A DNA stretch of 27,122 nt from Bacteroidales bacterium UBA1195. Its GTDB lineage: Bacteria; Bacteroidota; Bacteroidia; Bacteroidales; WCHB1-69. The position numbers were made by a program, and so were the translations under genes. The notes under the pieces are model-generated. The model made no database searches and was not told where the DNA came from. It was given only the letters and a program-made list of their open reading frames with translations. Every line of letters begins with the position of its first letter. The first letter of the stretch is position 1. The DNA lies in assembly GCA_002309855.1 (NCBI GenBank), contig DBYD01000062.1:23796-50917 (forward strand), written 5' to 3'. Shown piece after piece: positions 1-8,313 of the stretch.

Positions 1-90
1 ATCAGCACCAAGGATTTGAGCGCGGGCATCTACTTCCTCAGCGTGGAGCAGAACGGCAGACGGTTCACCACGAAATTCTCGAAACAATAA
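1..90 (+). CDS. 3' end of a T9SS-secreted protein (C-terminal sorting domain), 5' truncated by window
   Basis: Frame 1 is open from the first base to a TAA at 88-90 and encodes 29 residues. The segment reads ...LSAGIYFLSVEQNGRRFTTKFSKQ. The G-x-Y-F/I-x-x-x pattern followed by a short basic beta-strand end is the typical last strand pair of a type A T9SS sorting domain in Bacteroidota. The family fact is that this domain sends outer-membrane-translocated cargo through type IX secretion and is then removed. The catalytic or binding part of the protein lies upstream of the window, so its function cannot be stated. The next gene starts only 9 bases downstream, so the two are probably co-transcribed. 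Confidence 0.75.
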   Translation: MSTKDLSAGIYFLSVEQNGRRFTTKFSKQ

Positions 91-99
91 CAGATATTC

Positions 100-1584
100 A
101 TGAAAAAAACGCTTTTTCTTCCGCTGTTTCTGATGTTGGCACTGGGATTACAGGCCCAGGTGCGCTACAAAATTTTCCTGAACTATCACGGAATGGCGCT
201 GCCAGACTTCACAACGCTTGGCGAGCCGGACCGGACCGGCACCAACAGCTGCTTCGACCTGGAGGGCATACCGGAAGAAAACAGCGACTATTACGCCCTG
301 CAGCTCGAATACGACATGCAGGTGAAAAAGGCGGACACCTACACCTTCCGGCTCTGCAGCGACGACGGCAGCCGGCTCTACATTGACGGCAAAAGGCTGC
401 TTGACATCGACAGCACCCACGGCCCCATCAGCAAGGAGGTGAGCCTCCTGCTGGATAAAGGAACCCATCTGGTCAAAGTGGAATATTTTGAACACTGGAA
501 ATCCCAAACGCTGAACCTCTCGTACCGGAATTCCTCAACCGGCGGTTTCATTACAGTTGGGGAAAATCCCACAACATCCCAGCCGCGCTTTGTGAAAAGG
601 CAGGCAAAAGAGACCGCCAGACGGATGAAGGCCTGGATAGGAAAGGACGAGGTGGTGGTGTTCCCCCTGATTACGGACGTGCACACCACCAACCGCGAAA
701 CCTACCGCCACATCGGATATATAGTGGGGCTGGACAACATGTTCCACTATGACTTCATGGCCAATCTGGGCGACATCGGGCTGAACGTCGAGCCGGCGCA
801 CAGCTCCGCAGAGATTGCGGACATGATCCTGCAGAACACTCTCACAGAAATGGCAAAATACAAGGGAGTTTTCCTGTATGCACCCGGTAACCACGACTAT
901 GACGGCGGGGCGGAGCGCCACCTCTCATCGGCGAGGCTATGCGAACTGTTCCAGCAGCCTTCGCTGCAATACGCCGACGGCAACCTCCACCTGACCGGAC
1001 ACAACTGCTGGAGCTATTACGACCTGCCTGAAAAGCGGCTCAGAATAATAACGCTGAACAGCCAGAACAGCGAGACGCAGGGCGACTTCTACTACACCTA
1101 CGGCGAGGAGCAGCTGGCCTGGCTCATGGGGCTGCTCCTGCAGACCCCCGACAGCACCGGCGTGGTGATTCTCTCCCACTACATGCCGCATCCGGTCGGC
1201 CACTGGCCCAGCGTCAAAAGCCGGTGCGACCCGTCCATAGAGGGCCTGATGCGGATGCTGGAATCCTACGTGTACAAGACAAGCGGCGGCACGGCAGGGC
1301 TGCAATGGGACTTCACCGGAGCCAAAGGGCGACTGGTCGGACTTTTGACCGGAGACTCGCACATAAACAGCTACATACAGCTGAACGGTGTGAATTATTT
1401 TATTTCCCAGGGCTACGGAAAGATGGAAAACACCCAGTTGGAACCCGGGCAGCGGCGGGCCTGGTTCAATTCGCGGGAAAGCCTCTGCTGCGACATCGTG
1501 GTCATAAAGCCTGCCACCTGTGAGGTTCACACCTTCCGGCTCGGCGCAGGCGGCGCAGCGATGGACTATCTGTTCAAGTACTGA
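100..1584 (+). CDS. Secreted PA14-domain metallophosphoesterase
   Basis: 494 aa. Residues 1-20 form a signal peptide (basic start, hydrophobic core, ...LGLQAQ) without a lipobox cysteine, so the product is exported. Residues about 22-150 look like a PA14/GLEYA beta-barrel (Y-T-F-R-L-C-S-D-D-G-S-R-L-Y-I-D-G, 81-97), usually a glycan-binding module. Residues about 185-450 are a calcineurin-like phosphoesterase: D193-x-H195, G-D225, G-N264-H265-D, H360, and a final G-D-S-H421. In most relatives the last motif is GHxH, so Asp419 replaces the usual first histidine. A di-metal phosphoesterase acting in the periplasm or at the surface is a safe family call; the substrate is unknown. The start sits 9 bases after the upstream T9SS cargo gene, suggesting a shared transcript. 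Confidence 0.85.
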   Translation: MKKTLFLPLFLMLALGLQAQVRYKIFLNYHGMALPDFTTLGEPDRTGTNSCFDLEGIPEENSDYYALQLEYDMQVKKADTYTFRLCSDDGSRLYIDGKRLLDIDSTHGPISKEVSLLLDKGTHLVKVEYFEHWKSQTLNLSYRNSSTGGFITVGENPTTSQPRFVKRQAKETARRMKAWIGKDEVVVFPLITDVHTTNRETYRHIGYIVGLDNMFHYDFMANLGDIGLNVEPAHSSAEIADMILQNTLTEMAKYKGVFLYAPGNHDYDGGAERHLSSARLCELFQQPSLQYADGNLHLTGHNCWSYYDLPEKRLRIITLNSQNSETQGDFYYTYGEEQLAWLMGLLLQTPDSTGVVILSHYMPHPVGHWPSVKSRCDPSIEGLMRMLESYVYKTSGGTAGLQWDFTGAKGRLVGLLTGDSHINSYIQLNGVNYFISQGYGKMENTQLEPGQRRAWFNSRESLCCDIVVIKPATCEVHTFRLGAGGAAMDYLFKY

Positions 1585-1664
1585 TTTTTTAAAAAGATTC
1601 CATACAATATTATTCCGGAAGGTGCGTTATACGCATAAATCGAGTATGCACTTAAACCGACCGG
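1585..1664. other. 80-bp intergenic spacer with small inverted repeats
   Basis: Between the phosphoesterase gene and miaB. It contains a TGCG-ttata-CGCA inverted repeat and a wider imperfect pairing of AAGGTGC with GCACTT. I see no T-run that would make this a convincing terminator and no TAnnTTTG box, so whether miaB has its own promoter here is open. Confidence 0.3.
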
Positions 1665-2966
1665 ATGAAACAGCTTTACATTGAAACCTACGGGTGCCAG
1701 ATGAATTTCGCCGACAGCGAGGTGGTGGCATCCATCCTGTCTGATGAATACCGACTGTGCCAGACCGCACAGGAGGCTGATGTCATCCTTTTGAACACCT
1801 GCTCCATCCGGGAGAATGCCGAACAGCGGGTGCTAAAACGGTTAGAGGAGTTGCGCGCGCTGCGCAAAAAGGGCAAATCTCTGAAAATAGGGCTTATAGG
1901 CTGCATGGCCTCCCGCTATCAGGACAATTGGGTGGAATCGCACCTGGTGGATTTCATCGCCGGACCGGACTCATACCGCTTCCTGCCCGAAATACTCTCC
2001 GACGCGGAGGCACCGCAAATCCGCACCGAACTCTCCACCGATGAAACCTACAGCGGGATAATCCCGATGAGATACCAGACAAACGGCATCTCGGCCTTTG
2101 TCTCCATAATGCGCGGATGCAACAATTTCTGCACCTATTGTGTGGTGCCATATACCCGCGGAAGGGAGCGCAGCCGCAATCCGGAGGATATCCTGCAGGA
2201 GATCCGCACGCTCAGCGAAAAAGGATATAAGGAGGTCACACTTCTCGGACAAAACGTCAATTCCTACCTGTGGGGAGGCAGCTATGGTTTTCCGCAACTG
2301 ATGGCGGATGTTGCAAAAACCGACAGGAAAATGCGTGTCCGCTTCACCACCTCCCACCCGAAAGACCTTTCAGACGAACTGTTGGAGACAATGGCCGCCC
2401 ACCCTAACATCTGCAAGAACATACACCTGCCGGCCCAATCAGGCAGTTCGGAGGTGCTTAGGCGGATGAACCGCAAATACACCCGCGAGGACTACCTGGA
2501 GCGGATTGGTTCCATCCGGCGCATCCTGCCCGAAGCCACAATTTCAACCGACCTTATAAGCGGATTCTGCGGCGAGACCCCGCAGGACCACGAAGCCACC
2601 CTCTCACTGATGCGCGAAGCACGCTTCGACTATGCCTTCATGTTCAAATATTCGGAGCGCAGCGGCACCTACGCGGCCAAACATCTGAAGGATGATGTTC
2701 CGGACGAGGTTAAGACGGCGCGGCTGGAGGAGGTCATCGCACTGCAGCGGGAACTCTCCTACGAAAGCCACCGCCGCGACATCGGGAAAACATTCGAGGT
2801 TTTGGCCGAAGGCCCCTCAAAACGGTCGGACGAGCACTTTTTCGGCCGCAACAGCCAGAACAAGGTCATCGTATTCCCGAAAGAGGGGACGCAGCCCGGC
2901 CAGCTGCTCAATGTCACAGTCAACAATTGCACAACTGCCACCCTGCTTGGCAAAATCACAAGATAA
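1665..2966 (+). CDS. miaB: tRNA-2-methylthio-N6-dimethylallyladenosine synthase MiaB
   Basis: 433 aa, a normal length for MiaB. It converts i6A37 to ms2i6A37 in tRNAs reading UNN codons, using two [4Fe-4S] clusters and SAM. The N-terminal methylthiotransferase domain has the three auxiliary-cluster cysteines C11 (ETYGCQMN), C46 (NTCSIRE) and C80 (GLIGCMASR). The radical-SAM motif is C152-NNF-C156-TY-C159. The C-terminal TRAM domain covers roughly residues 370-432. The DSEVVASIL and PYTRGRERSR signatures favour MiaB over RimO or MtaB. The ATG at 1665 places the first conserved strand (MKQLYIETYGCQMN) at the N terminus, as in homologues. The next gene follows after 9 bases. The protein is cytoplasmic and probably constitutive. 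Confidence 0.96.
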   Translation: MKQLYIETYGCQMNFADSEVVASILSDEYRLCQTAQEADVILLNTCSIRENAEQRVLKRLEELRALRKKGKSLKIGLIGCMASRYQDNWVESHLVDFIAGPDSYRFLPEILSDAEAPQIRTELSTDETYSGIIPMRYQTNGISAFVSIMRGCNNFCTYCVVPYTRGRERSRNPEDILQEIRTLSEKGYKEVTLLGQNVNSYLWGGSYGFPQLMADVAKTDRKMRVRFTTSHPKDLSDELLETMAAHPNICKNIHLPAQSGSSEVLRRMNRKYTREDYLERIGSIRRILPEATISTDLISGFCGETPQDHEATLSLMREARFDYAFMFKYSERSGTYAAKHLKDDVPDEVKTARLEEVIALQRELSYESHRRDIGKTFEVLAEGPSKRSDEHFFGRNSQNKVIVFPKEGTQPGQLLNVTVNNCTTATLLGKITR

Positions 2967-2975
2967 ATCCACATT

Positions 2976-3884
2976 ATGAAAGCAATATACAAGAAACAGA
3001 CCACATACGAACGCATCCACACCTACAACGACCAGGTGGAGGAGAACACCAGACTGCTCTCCTACATGGAAACCGACGACTGCGGCAACCTCGTGCTCGA
3101 CCGTAGCTTCAACCCCGATGACGGCAGCATGAACACCATCCGGCGGCAGTTCGATGCGGAGGACCGCGTCACAGAAGAGGTATTTATGGACGGGGAGGAT
3201 GAGGAGACCTATGAGACCCGCCACTACTTCTATTCGGAGGGGGAGCGTGTGGAGCGGTGCGAAATCCGCTATCTTGAGGATTTCGTGACAGAACGCTACC
3301 ATTACGATGGGAACGGAAAACTGACGAAAAAGGAGATTGTATACGAGGACGGCTCCTCATACGTGGAGAACGAATGCAGATGGGACGGCAACCTGCTTCT
3401 GGAAGAGAAGGAATATTCCGACACCGACGAACTGCAGTCTCACAAGGAATACCAATATGACGACCAGGGACGCCTTGTAAAACTTGTGCTTTACGAACCG
3501 GAACCGGACAGCAGCATCGTCAACAAAACCACCGAGGTGCTGACATACGGGCCGCACGGTGTGGAGACCCAGGAGACATATAACATAAGCGACCAGCTGG
3601 TGGTGCGCCGCCAATTCTCATACAATGCCGAAGGAAGGCGTGAGGCCGCCACTATCGAAAGCTCCTCATCCTTTTTCAAGCACCTGTACGGCTATGATGA
3701 AAACGGCCGCTGCAACCTTGACCAGATGCTGAACAGGGACAATGTTGTGCTGAATGAAAAAAAGACCTCCTACGATGCGGAAGGGCGCGAAACCCGCATT
3801 GACGTCTATTCAAAAAATATTGTGGACCAGACAGATGAAATGATACTGATAGAAAGTTACACCACAGAATACCAAGATATTTGA
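2976..3884 (+). CDS. Hypothetical protein with YD/RHS-like repeats, no RHS core
   Basis: 302 aa with no signal peptide and no membrane segment, so probably cytoplasmic. It is made of imperfect units of about 20-25 residues resembling YD repeats: YHYDGNGKL (108-116), YQYDDQGRL (159-167), FSYNAEGRR, YGYDENGRC and TSYDAEGRE. It is rich in D, E, Y and K. Full RHS/YD proteins are secreted, very long and carry a core protease domain and a toxin; none of that is present. I do not recognise a catalytic motif and assign no function. It begins 9 bases after miaB and is probably co-transcribed with it. Nothing useful follows it except the tRNA promoter. Confidence 0.75.
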   Translation: MKAIYKKQTTYERIHTYNDQVEENTRLLSYMETDDCGNLVLDRSFNPDDGSMNTIRRQFDAEDRVTEEVFMDGEDEETYETRHYFYSEGERVERCEIRYLEDFVTERYHYDGNGKLTKKEIVYEDGSSYVENECRWDGNLLLEEKEYSDTDELQSHKEYQYDDQGRLVKLVLYEPEPDSSIVNKTTEVLTYGPHGVETQETYNISDQLVVRRQFSYNAEGRREAATIESSSSFFKHLYGYDENGRCNLDQMLNRDNVVLNEKKTSYDAEGRETRIDVYSKNIVDQTDEMILIESYTTEYQDI

Positions 3885-3934
3885 CAGTAGAACTTTTTTT
3901 CTGCCAAAAAGATGATTCGTATCGGTATTCTTTG

Positions 3935-3942
3935 TACTTTTG
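3935..3942 (+). promoter_or_regulatory. Bacteroidota -7 box for tRNA-Leu
   Basis: TACTTTTG matches the Bacteroidota sigma-ABfr -7 consensus TAnnTTTG and lies 11 bases before the mature tRNA 5' end, which suits a very short leader. I see no clear TTTG -33 element. Confidence 0.7.
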
Positions 3943-3953
3943 CAAATCCGTTT

Positions 3954-4037
3954 GCCCGAGTGGCGGAATTGGTAGACGCGTCGGTCTCAAAAACCGATGA
4001 GGTTAAACTCGTGCCAGTTCGATCCTGGCCTCGGGTA
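3954..4037 (+). tRNA. tRNA-Leu(CAA)
   Basis: A class II tRNA that folds by hand. The acceptor stem GCCCGAG/CTCGGGT has one terminal G-T wobble. The D arm contains GGAATTGGTAGAC. The anticodon stem TCGGT/ACCGA encloses the loop CTCAAAA, giving anticodon CAA at 3988-3990, which reads UUG. The long variable arm (GAG-GTTAAA-CTC) is typical of leucine. The T arm is GCCAG-TTCGATC-CTGGC. The discriminator base is A at 4037, as leucyl-tRNA synthetase requires. The following bases are CAA rather than CCA, so CCA must be added after transcription. Confidence 0.97.
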
Positions 4038-4047
4038 CAAATTCAAG

Positions 4048-4078
4048 GCCTTGAAAATTAATAGTTCAAGGCTTTTTT
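4048..4078 (+). terminator. Intrinsic terminator of tRNA-Leu
   Basis: Perfect 8-bp stem GCCTTGAA (4048-4055) / TTCAAGGC (4065-4072), a 9-base loop and a T6 run (4073-4078), directly after the tRNA. Confidence 0.85.
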
Positions 4079-4103
4079 ACTATCCTTTCAATGATTGGAT
4101 GCC

Positions 4104-5147
4104 ATGAAACGAGGATTCGGTAGCGACAACCACTCCGGCATCAGTCCGGAGGTGCTTGAGGCCATTGCACAGGCAAACAACGGCCATGCGTTAGCCTACG
4201 GTGATGACGAATACAGCGGAATGACCCGCCAGCTGTTCAAACAACAGTTCGGTGAGGCGGCGGAGGTTTATCCGGTTTTCAACGGAACCGGTGCGAACAC
4301 CCTCTGCATTGATGCAATGGTCCGCTCGCACGAAGCGGTCATCTGTGCCGAAACCGCCCACATCAACGTGGACGAGTGCGGCTCCATCCAGCGGGTGGTC
4401 GGCTGCAGGCTGCTCCCAGTCCCCACACCGGACGGGAAACTCACGCCGGAACTCATAAGGACACAGATGCACGGCTTCGGATTCCAGCACCATTCGCAGC
4501 CCAAGGTCATCAGCATAACCCAACCCACCGAACTGGGCACACTATACACCTTGGAGGAGATAAGGGCAATTGCCGATCTGGCGCACGCACACAACATGTT
4601 CCTGCACATGGACGGGGCGCGGCTGGCGAACGCGGCCGTTGCCTTGGGGAAAAGTTTCATGGAAATCACCACGGGCATCGGGGTGGATGCCCTCTCCTTC
4701 GGAGGCACCAAAAACGGCCTTATGACGGGTGAGTCGGTGGTGATCCTGAATCCGGCCCTGAACAACAACTTTCTCTACCGCCGCAAACAGGCTATGCAAC
4801 TCTGCAGCAAAATGCGCTTCATGGCCGTACAGTTCCAGGCATATTTCAAAAACGACCTTTGGCGGAGGAACGCGGAGCACTCAAACCGGATGGCGCAGCT
4901 GCTTTACGAGTCGGTTAAGGGGCTGCCGCAGGTGAAGGTGGTGTATCCCGTGCAGGCCAACGCGGTTTTCGCGCAGCTTCCTCGCCGAATCTGGCAGCAG
5001 CTCCAGCAGCAGTACTTTTTCTACGAATGGGACGAATCGGCCGACATCGTCCGTTGGATGTGCTCCTTCGACACCACTGAGGAGGATATCGCAGCCTTTA
5101 CAGAGACACTTGAAAAGATTATAACCAACAATAACATTAACAATTAA
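4104..5147 (+). CDS. ltaE: Low-specificity L-threonine aldolase
   Basis: 347 aa from the ATG at 4104. An in-frame TTG at 4095 would add three residues, but the ATG gives the N terminus usual for the family (MK-R-F-SDN-SG--PE-LEA). It is a PLP fold-type I enzyme that cleaves L-threonine and L-allo-threonine to glycine and acetaldehyde. The PLP lysine is K203 in SFGGTKNGL. The HMDGARLANAAVALG segment supplies the aspartate that contacts the pyridine ring, and FNGTGANTLCI binds phosphate. It starts 26 bases after the tRNA terminator, so it needs a promoter nearby or read-through; I see no clear TAnnTTTG box. The next gene starts 3 bases after its stop, suggesting an operon. Confidence 0.92.
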   Translation: MKRGFGSDNHSGISPEVLEAIAQANNGHALAYGDDEYSGMTRQLFKQQFGEAAEVYPVFNGTGANTLCIDAMVRSHEAVICAETAHINVDECGSIQRVVGCRLLPVPTPDGKLTPELIRTQMHGFGFQHHSQPKVISITQPTELGTLYTLEEIRAIADLAHAHNMFLHMDGARLANAAVALGKSFMEITTGIGVDALSFGGTKNGLMTGESVVILNPALNNNFLYRRKQAMQLCSKMRFMAVQFQAYFKNDLWRRNAEHSNRMAQLLYESVKGLPQVKVVYPVQANAVFAQLPRRIWQQLQQQYFFYEWDESADIVRWMCSFDTTEEDIAAFTETLEKIITNNNINN

Positions 5148-5150
5148 ATT

Positions 5151-6173
5151 ATGGGAATTATGAAAAAAGTAATTTTAGGAAGAACAAAGATTGAGGTTCC
5201 AAAAAACGGTTTCGGCGCACTGCCTATCCAGCGCATCAGTGAAAAGGATGCCGTCTACCTGCTGCAAAAGGCGCTGGCGCACGGAATGTACTATTTCGAC
5301 ACCGCCCGCTTCTACACCGACAGCGAATCCAAGTTGGGAGCCGCCTTCCACGACCGGTGGGAGCAGGTCATAATCAGCTCCAAAACCGGCGCGACAAAAG
5401 CTTCCGATTTCTGGAAGGATCTGGAGACGAGCCTCAGCCTGCTAAAAACCGACCATATCGACATCTACCAGTTCCACAACCCGGCATTCTGCCCAAAGCC
5501 CGATGACGGGACCGGCCTGTACGAGGCCATGTTAGAGGCGAAAAAACAGGGGAAAATCCTCCACATCGGCATCTCCAACCACCGTCTGGCGGTTGCACAG
5601 GAGGCCATTGACAGCGGCCTGTACGAGACCCTGCAGTTCCCCCTCTCCTACCTCTCCAACGGCGATGACATGGCGCTTGTAAGGTTCTGCATGGAGGCCG
5701 ACATGGGCTTCATAGCGATGAAGGCTCTTGCCGGCGGGCTCATCACCTGCGCATCTGCGGCATACGCATTCCTTGACATGTTCAAAAATGTTGTGCCGAT
5801 CTGGGGCATACAGCGGGAAAGCGAACTGGACGAATTTATCGGTTTCCAGGAGAATCCGCCGACGCTGACCGACGAAAACATTGCCATTATCCGGAAAGAC
5901 CGCGAGGAGCTTATCGGTAACTTCTGCCGCGGCTGCGGCTATTGCGAGCCCTGCCCTGTCGGGATTGAGATCAACAACTGCAACCGCATGAGCCTCTTCC
6001 TGAAACGCGCCCCCCTGAGCGTCTACCTGACGGCGGAATGGGCGGAGAAAATGAAGAAGATAGAAAATTGCCTGCATTGCGGGCAGTGCGCGAAAAAATG
6101 CCCCTACGGACTTAACACGCCCGAACTGCTCCAACAGAATTACGAAGACTTCAAGAAAATGTGGAAATATTAA
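5151..6173 (+). CDS. Aldo/keto reductase with C-terminal 4Fe-4S cysteine motifs
   Basis: 340 aa. The N-terminal TIM barrel has the AKR catalytic tetrad: D50, Y55 (FDTARFYTDSE), K78 (SSKTG) and H109 (YQFHNP). The C-terminal extension has two cysteine clusters: C259-x2-C262-x2-C265-x2-C268-P and C307-x2-C310-x2-C313-x3-C317-P, consistent with ferredoxin-like [4Fe-4S] binding. Fe-S AKRs are common in anaerobes and are usually annotated only as putative oxidoreductases; the substrate is unknown. The start is either ATG 5151 or ATG 5160 (MKKVILG...), and neither has a clear ribosome-binding site. It lies 3 bases after ltaE and 11 bases before the S9 peptidase gene, so these probably form one transcript. 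Confidence 0.88.
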   Translation: MGIMKKVILGRTKIEVPKNGFGALPIQRISEKDAVYLLQKALAHGMYYFDTARFYTDSESKLGAAFHDRWEQVIISSKTGATKASDFWKDLETSLSLLKTDHIDIYQFHNPAFCPKPDDGTGLYEAMLEAKKQGKILHIGISNHRLAVAQEAIDSGLYETLQFPLSYLSNGDDMALVRFCMEADMGFIAMKALAGGLITCASAAYAFLDMFKNVVPIWGIQRESELDEFIGFQENPPTLTDENIAIIRKDREELIGNFCRGCGYCEPCPVGIEINNCNRMSLFLKRAPLSVYLTAEWAEKMKKIENCLHCGQCAKKCPYGLNTPELLQQNYEDFKKMWKY

Positions 6174-6184
6174 TTTGAACAGTT

Positions 6185-8311
6185 ATGAATATAAAAAAAC
6201 TGATGATCTGTATGACAGCCCTCGCCTTAACCCTTGCCTCATGTAAGAAGAAGACCGAACCCGCAGAACCGGCCCCATCCGTAATTGAAAAGCCGCAAGT
6301 GACCGTTGAAAACGGACGCTTCACACCGGAGGTGATGTGGGCTCTCGGCAAGATGGGCGAGACCGCCCTCAGCCCCGACGGGACGCAGCTGGTGTATGCC
6401 AACACCTACTACTCCATGGAGGAGAACAAGGGCAATGCCGAACTCTACCTGCTCCCGACCCAGAACGAAGGTGCCGCCGTGCGCCTGACCGTAACGCCGC
6501 AGAACGAGTACAACCCCGTCTGGAAAGACGACAGCACACTGCTCTTTGCCCGCGGCAATGAGATTGTGAGCATGAATATCGGAAGCAAGGACGAAAAGGT
6601 TCTTGCCACCGTAGAAAGCGGACTGGAAGGCTTCAAGCTCTCCCCCGACGGCAAGCAGATACTCTACATCTCAGACATTAAGGTGAAACGTCCGGAGAAT
6701 CTTGACAAACTCTATGCCGGACTTGACAAGACCACAGGCCGCATCAACGAGGACTTGATGTACCGCCATTGGGACAATTGGGTGGACGAATATCCGCAGA
6801 TTTTCCTCGCCGACATGAAGGAGAACGGGATCGACATCGCCAACGCCGTTCCGGTGCTGGGAAGCGAACCCTACGAATGCCCGATGCGCCCGTGGGGCGG
6901 CGTGGAGCAGTTCAACTTCTCGCCCGACGGGAAGCAGATCGCCTACACCTGCCGCAAGAAAACAGGCAAGGAGTACGCCCTCTCAACCAACTCCGACATA
7001 TTCCTGTATGACATAGCAACCAAACAGACCACCAACCTCAGCGAAGGCATCATGGGCTACGACCAGAACCCCGTCTTCAGCCACAACGGCAAAAAAATCG
7101 CCTGGGAGAGCATGGAGCGCGACGGCTATGAGAGCGACAAGCTGCGCCTGATGGTCTATGACTTTGAAACCAAGGAGCTCACCGACTACACGGCCGATTT
7201 TGACTACGGCGTGAGCGGCATCAGCTGGAGCAATGACGACAGCCGTCTGCTGGCAGTTGTGATGTACCGCGGCACACAGGAGATTTTCTCGTTCGGTGTC
7301 GCCGACAGGAGCATCCGCCAGGTGACCAAAGGCTGCCACGACATCAACGGATTCCTGCTTGCCGGCAACGACATCTACGCCACCGAGGTGAGCATGCAGC
7401 ATCCCGCCGAGGTTTTCCGCTACACTGCGGACGGCACGGAACAGCAGGGCTCCCAATTCACCAATATAAACACCGAAGTGCTCAAACAGTGCAGGATGGG
7501 CAAGACCGAAGAGCGCTGGATAAAGACCACGGACGGCAAGGATATGATGGTCTGGGTTATCTACCCCTACGACTACGACAGCAGCAAAACATATCCCGCC
7601 CTGCTCTTCTGCGAAGGCGGACCGCAGAGCATGGTCGGCCAGTTCTGGAGCACCCGCTGGAATTTTGAGGTGATGAGCGGCGCAGGCTACTTCATCATCG
7701 CCCCGAACCGCAGGGGATGTCCGGGATTCGGCACCGCCTGGTGTGAGGAGATCAGCGGCGACTACGGCGGACTGTGCATGAAGGACTACATGCAGGCCAC
7801 CGACGTTATCGCCAAGGAGATGCCGCAGATTGACGCAGAACGCATCGGCGCATGCGGGGCATCGTTCGGAGCCTACAGCATCTACTGGCTTGCAGGCCAC
7901 AACTACGGGGCGAAAGAATATAATGAAGGCCGCCGCTTCAAGGCCTTCCTCGCCCACAACGGCATGTTCAACTTCGAGCAGCAGTGCCTCGAGACTGAGG
8001 AATACTGGTTCACCAACTGGGATTTGGGCGGACCCTACTGGGAAAAGAACGCAAAGACCGCCCATTCCTACGCCAACTCCCCGCACCTCTTCGTGGACAA
8101 GTGGAACACCCCGATCTGTGTCATCCACAGCGAGTACGACTACCGTATAGTGGCCTCGCAGGGCATGGCCGCCTACAACGCCGCAAAGCTGCGCGGCCTG
8201 GATGCGCGCTACCTCTACTTCCCCGACGAGAGCCACTGGGTGCTGAAACCGCAGAACAGCCTGCTCTGGCACCGCAACTTCATCGACTGGTTTGACCGCT
8301 GGCTTAAATAA
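6185..8311 (+). CDS. S9 family prolyl-oligopeptidase-like peptidase (lipoprotein, DPP-like)
   Basis: 708 aa. Residues 1-20 form a lipoprotein signal (MNIKKLMICMTALALTLASC, lipid on C20), placing it at an envelope membrane facing the periplasm or surface. Residues about 45-440 contain WD40/TolB-like beta-propeller repeats (LSPDGTQLVY, LSPDGKQILYI, FSPDGKQIAYT, FSHNGKKIAWES). The C-terminal alpha/beta hydrolase domain has Ser560 in GASFGAYS, Asp652 in EYDYRIV and His684 in DESHWVL. This is the architecture of S9 dipeptidyl and acylaminoacyl peptidases such as the DPP5-type enzymes of Bacteroidales that trim peptides for uptake. The exact specificity cannot be read from sequence. The gene is GC-rich with C-ending codons, and a long antisense open frame inside it is a composition artefact. 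Confidence 0.93.
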   Translation: MNIKKLMICMTALALTLASCKKKTEPAEPAPSVIEKPQVTVENGRFTPEVMWALGKMGETALSPDGTQLVYANTYYSMEENKGNAELYLLPTQNEGAAVRLTVTPQNEYNPVWKDDSTLLFARGNEIVSMNIGSKDEKVLATVESGLEGFKLSPDGKQILYISDIKVKRPENLDKLYAGLDKTTGRINEDLMYRHWDNWVDEYPQIFLADMKENGIDIANAVPVLGSEPYECPMRPWGGVEQFNFSPDGKQIAYTCRKKTGKEYALSTNSDIFLYDIATKQTTNLSEGIMGYDQNPVFSHNGKKIAWESMERDGYESDKLRLMVYDFETKELTDYTADFDYGVSGISWSNDDSRLLAVVMYRGTQEIFSFGVADRSIRQVTKGCHDINGFLLAGNDIYATEVSMQHPAEVFRYTADGTEQQGSQFTNINTEVLKQCRMGKTEERWIKTTDGKDMMVWVIYPYDYDSSKTYPALLFCEGGPQSMVGQFWSTRWNFEVMSGAGYFIIAPNRRGCPGFGTAWCEEISGDYGGLCMKDYMQATDVIAKEMPQIDAERIGACGASFGAYSIYWLAGHNYGAKEYNEGRRFKAFLAHNGMFNFEQQCLETEEYWFTNWDLGGPYWEKNAKTAHSYANSPHLFVDKWNTPICVIHSEYDYRIVASQGMAAYNAAKLRGLDARYLYFPDESHWVLKPQNSLLWHRNFIDWFDRWLK

Positions 8312-8313
8312 CC

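Noticed and set aside
937..1530. 197-codon minus-strand frame inside the phosphoesterase gene
   Set aside because: Shadow of the + gene; no start context or recognisable motif.
3954..4037. tRNA-Leu as a phage or island integration site
   Set aside because: No integrase gene, and no duplicated 3' tRNA end seen nearby.
6983..8272. 429-codon open frame on the minus strand inside the S9 peptidase gene
   Set aside because: It is antisense to a gene with full catalytic and domain support; its product is Ala/Val/Gly-rich with no domain pattern. It is a composition artefact of the GC-rich coding strand.
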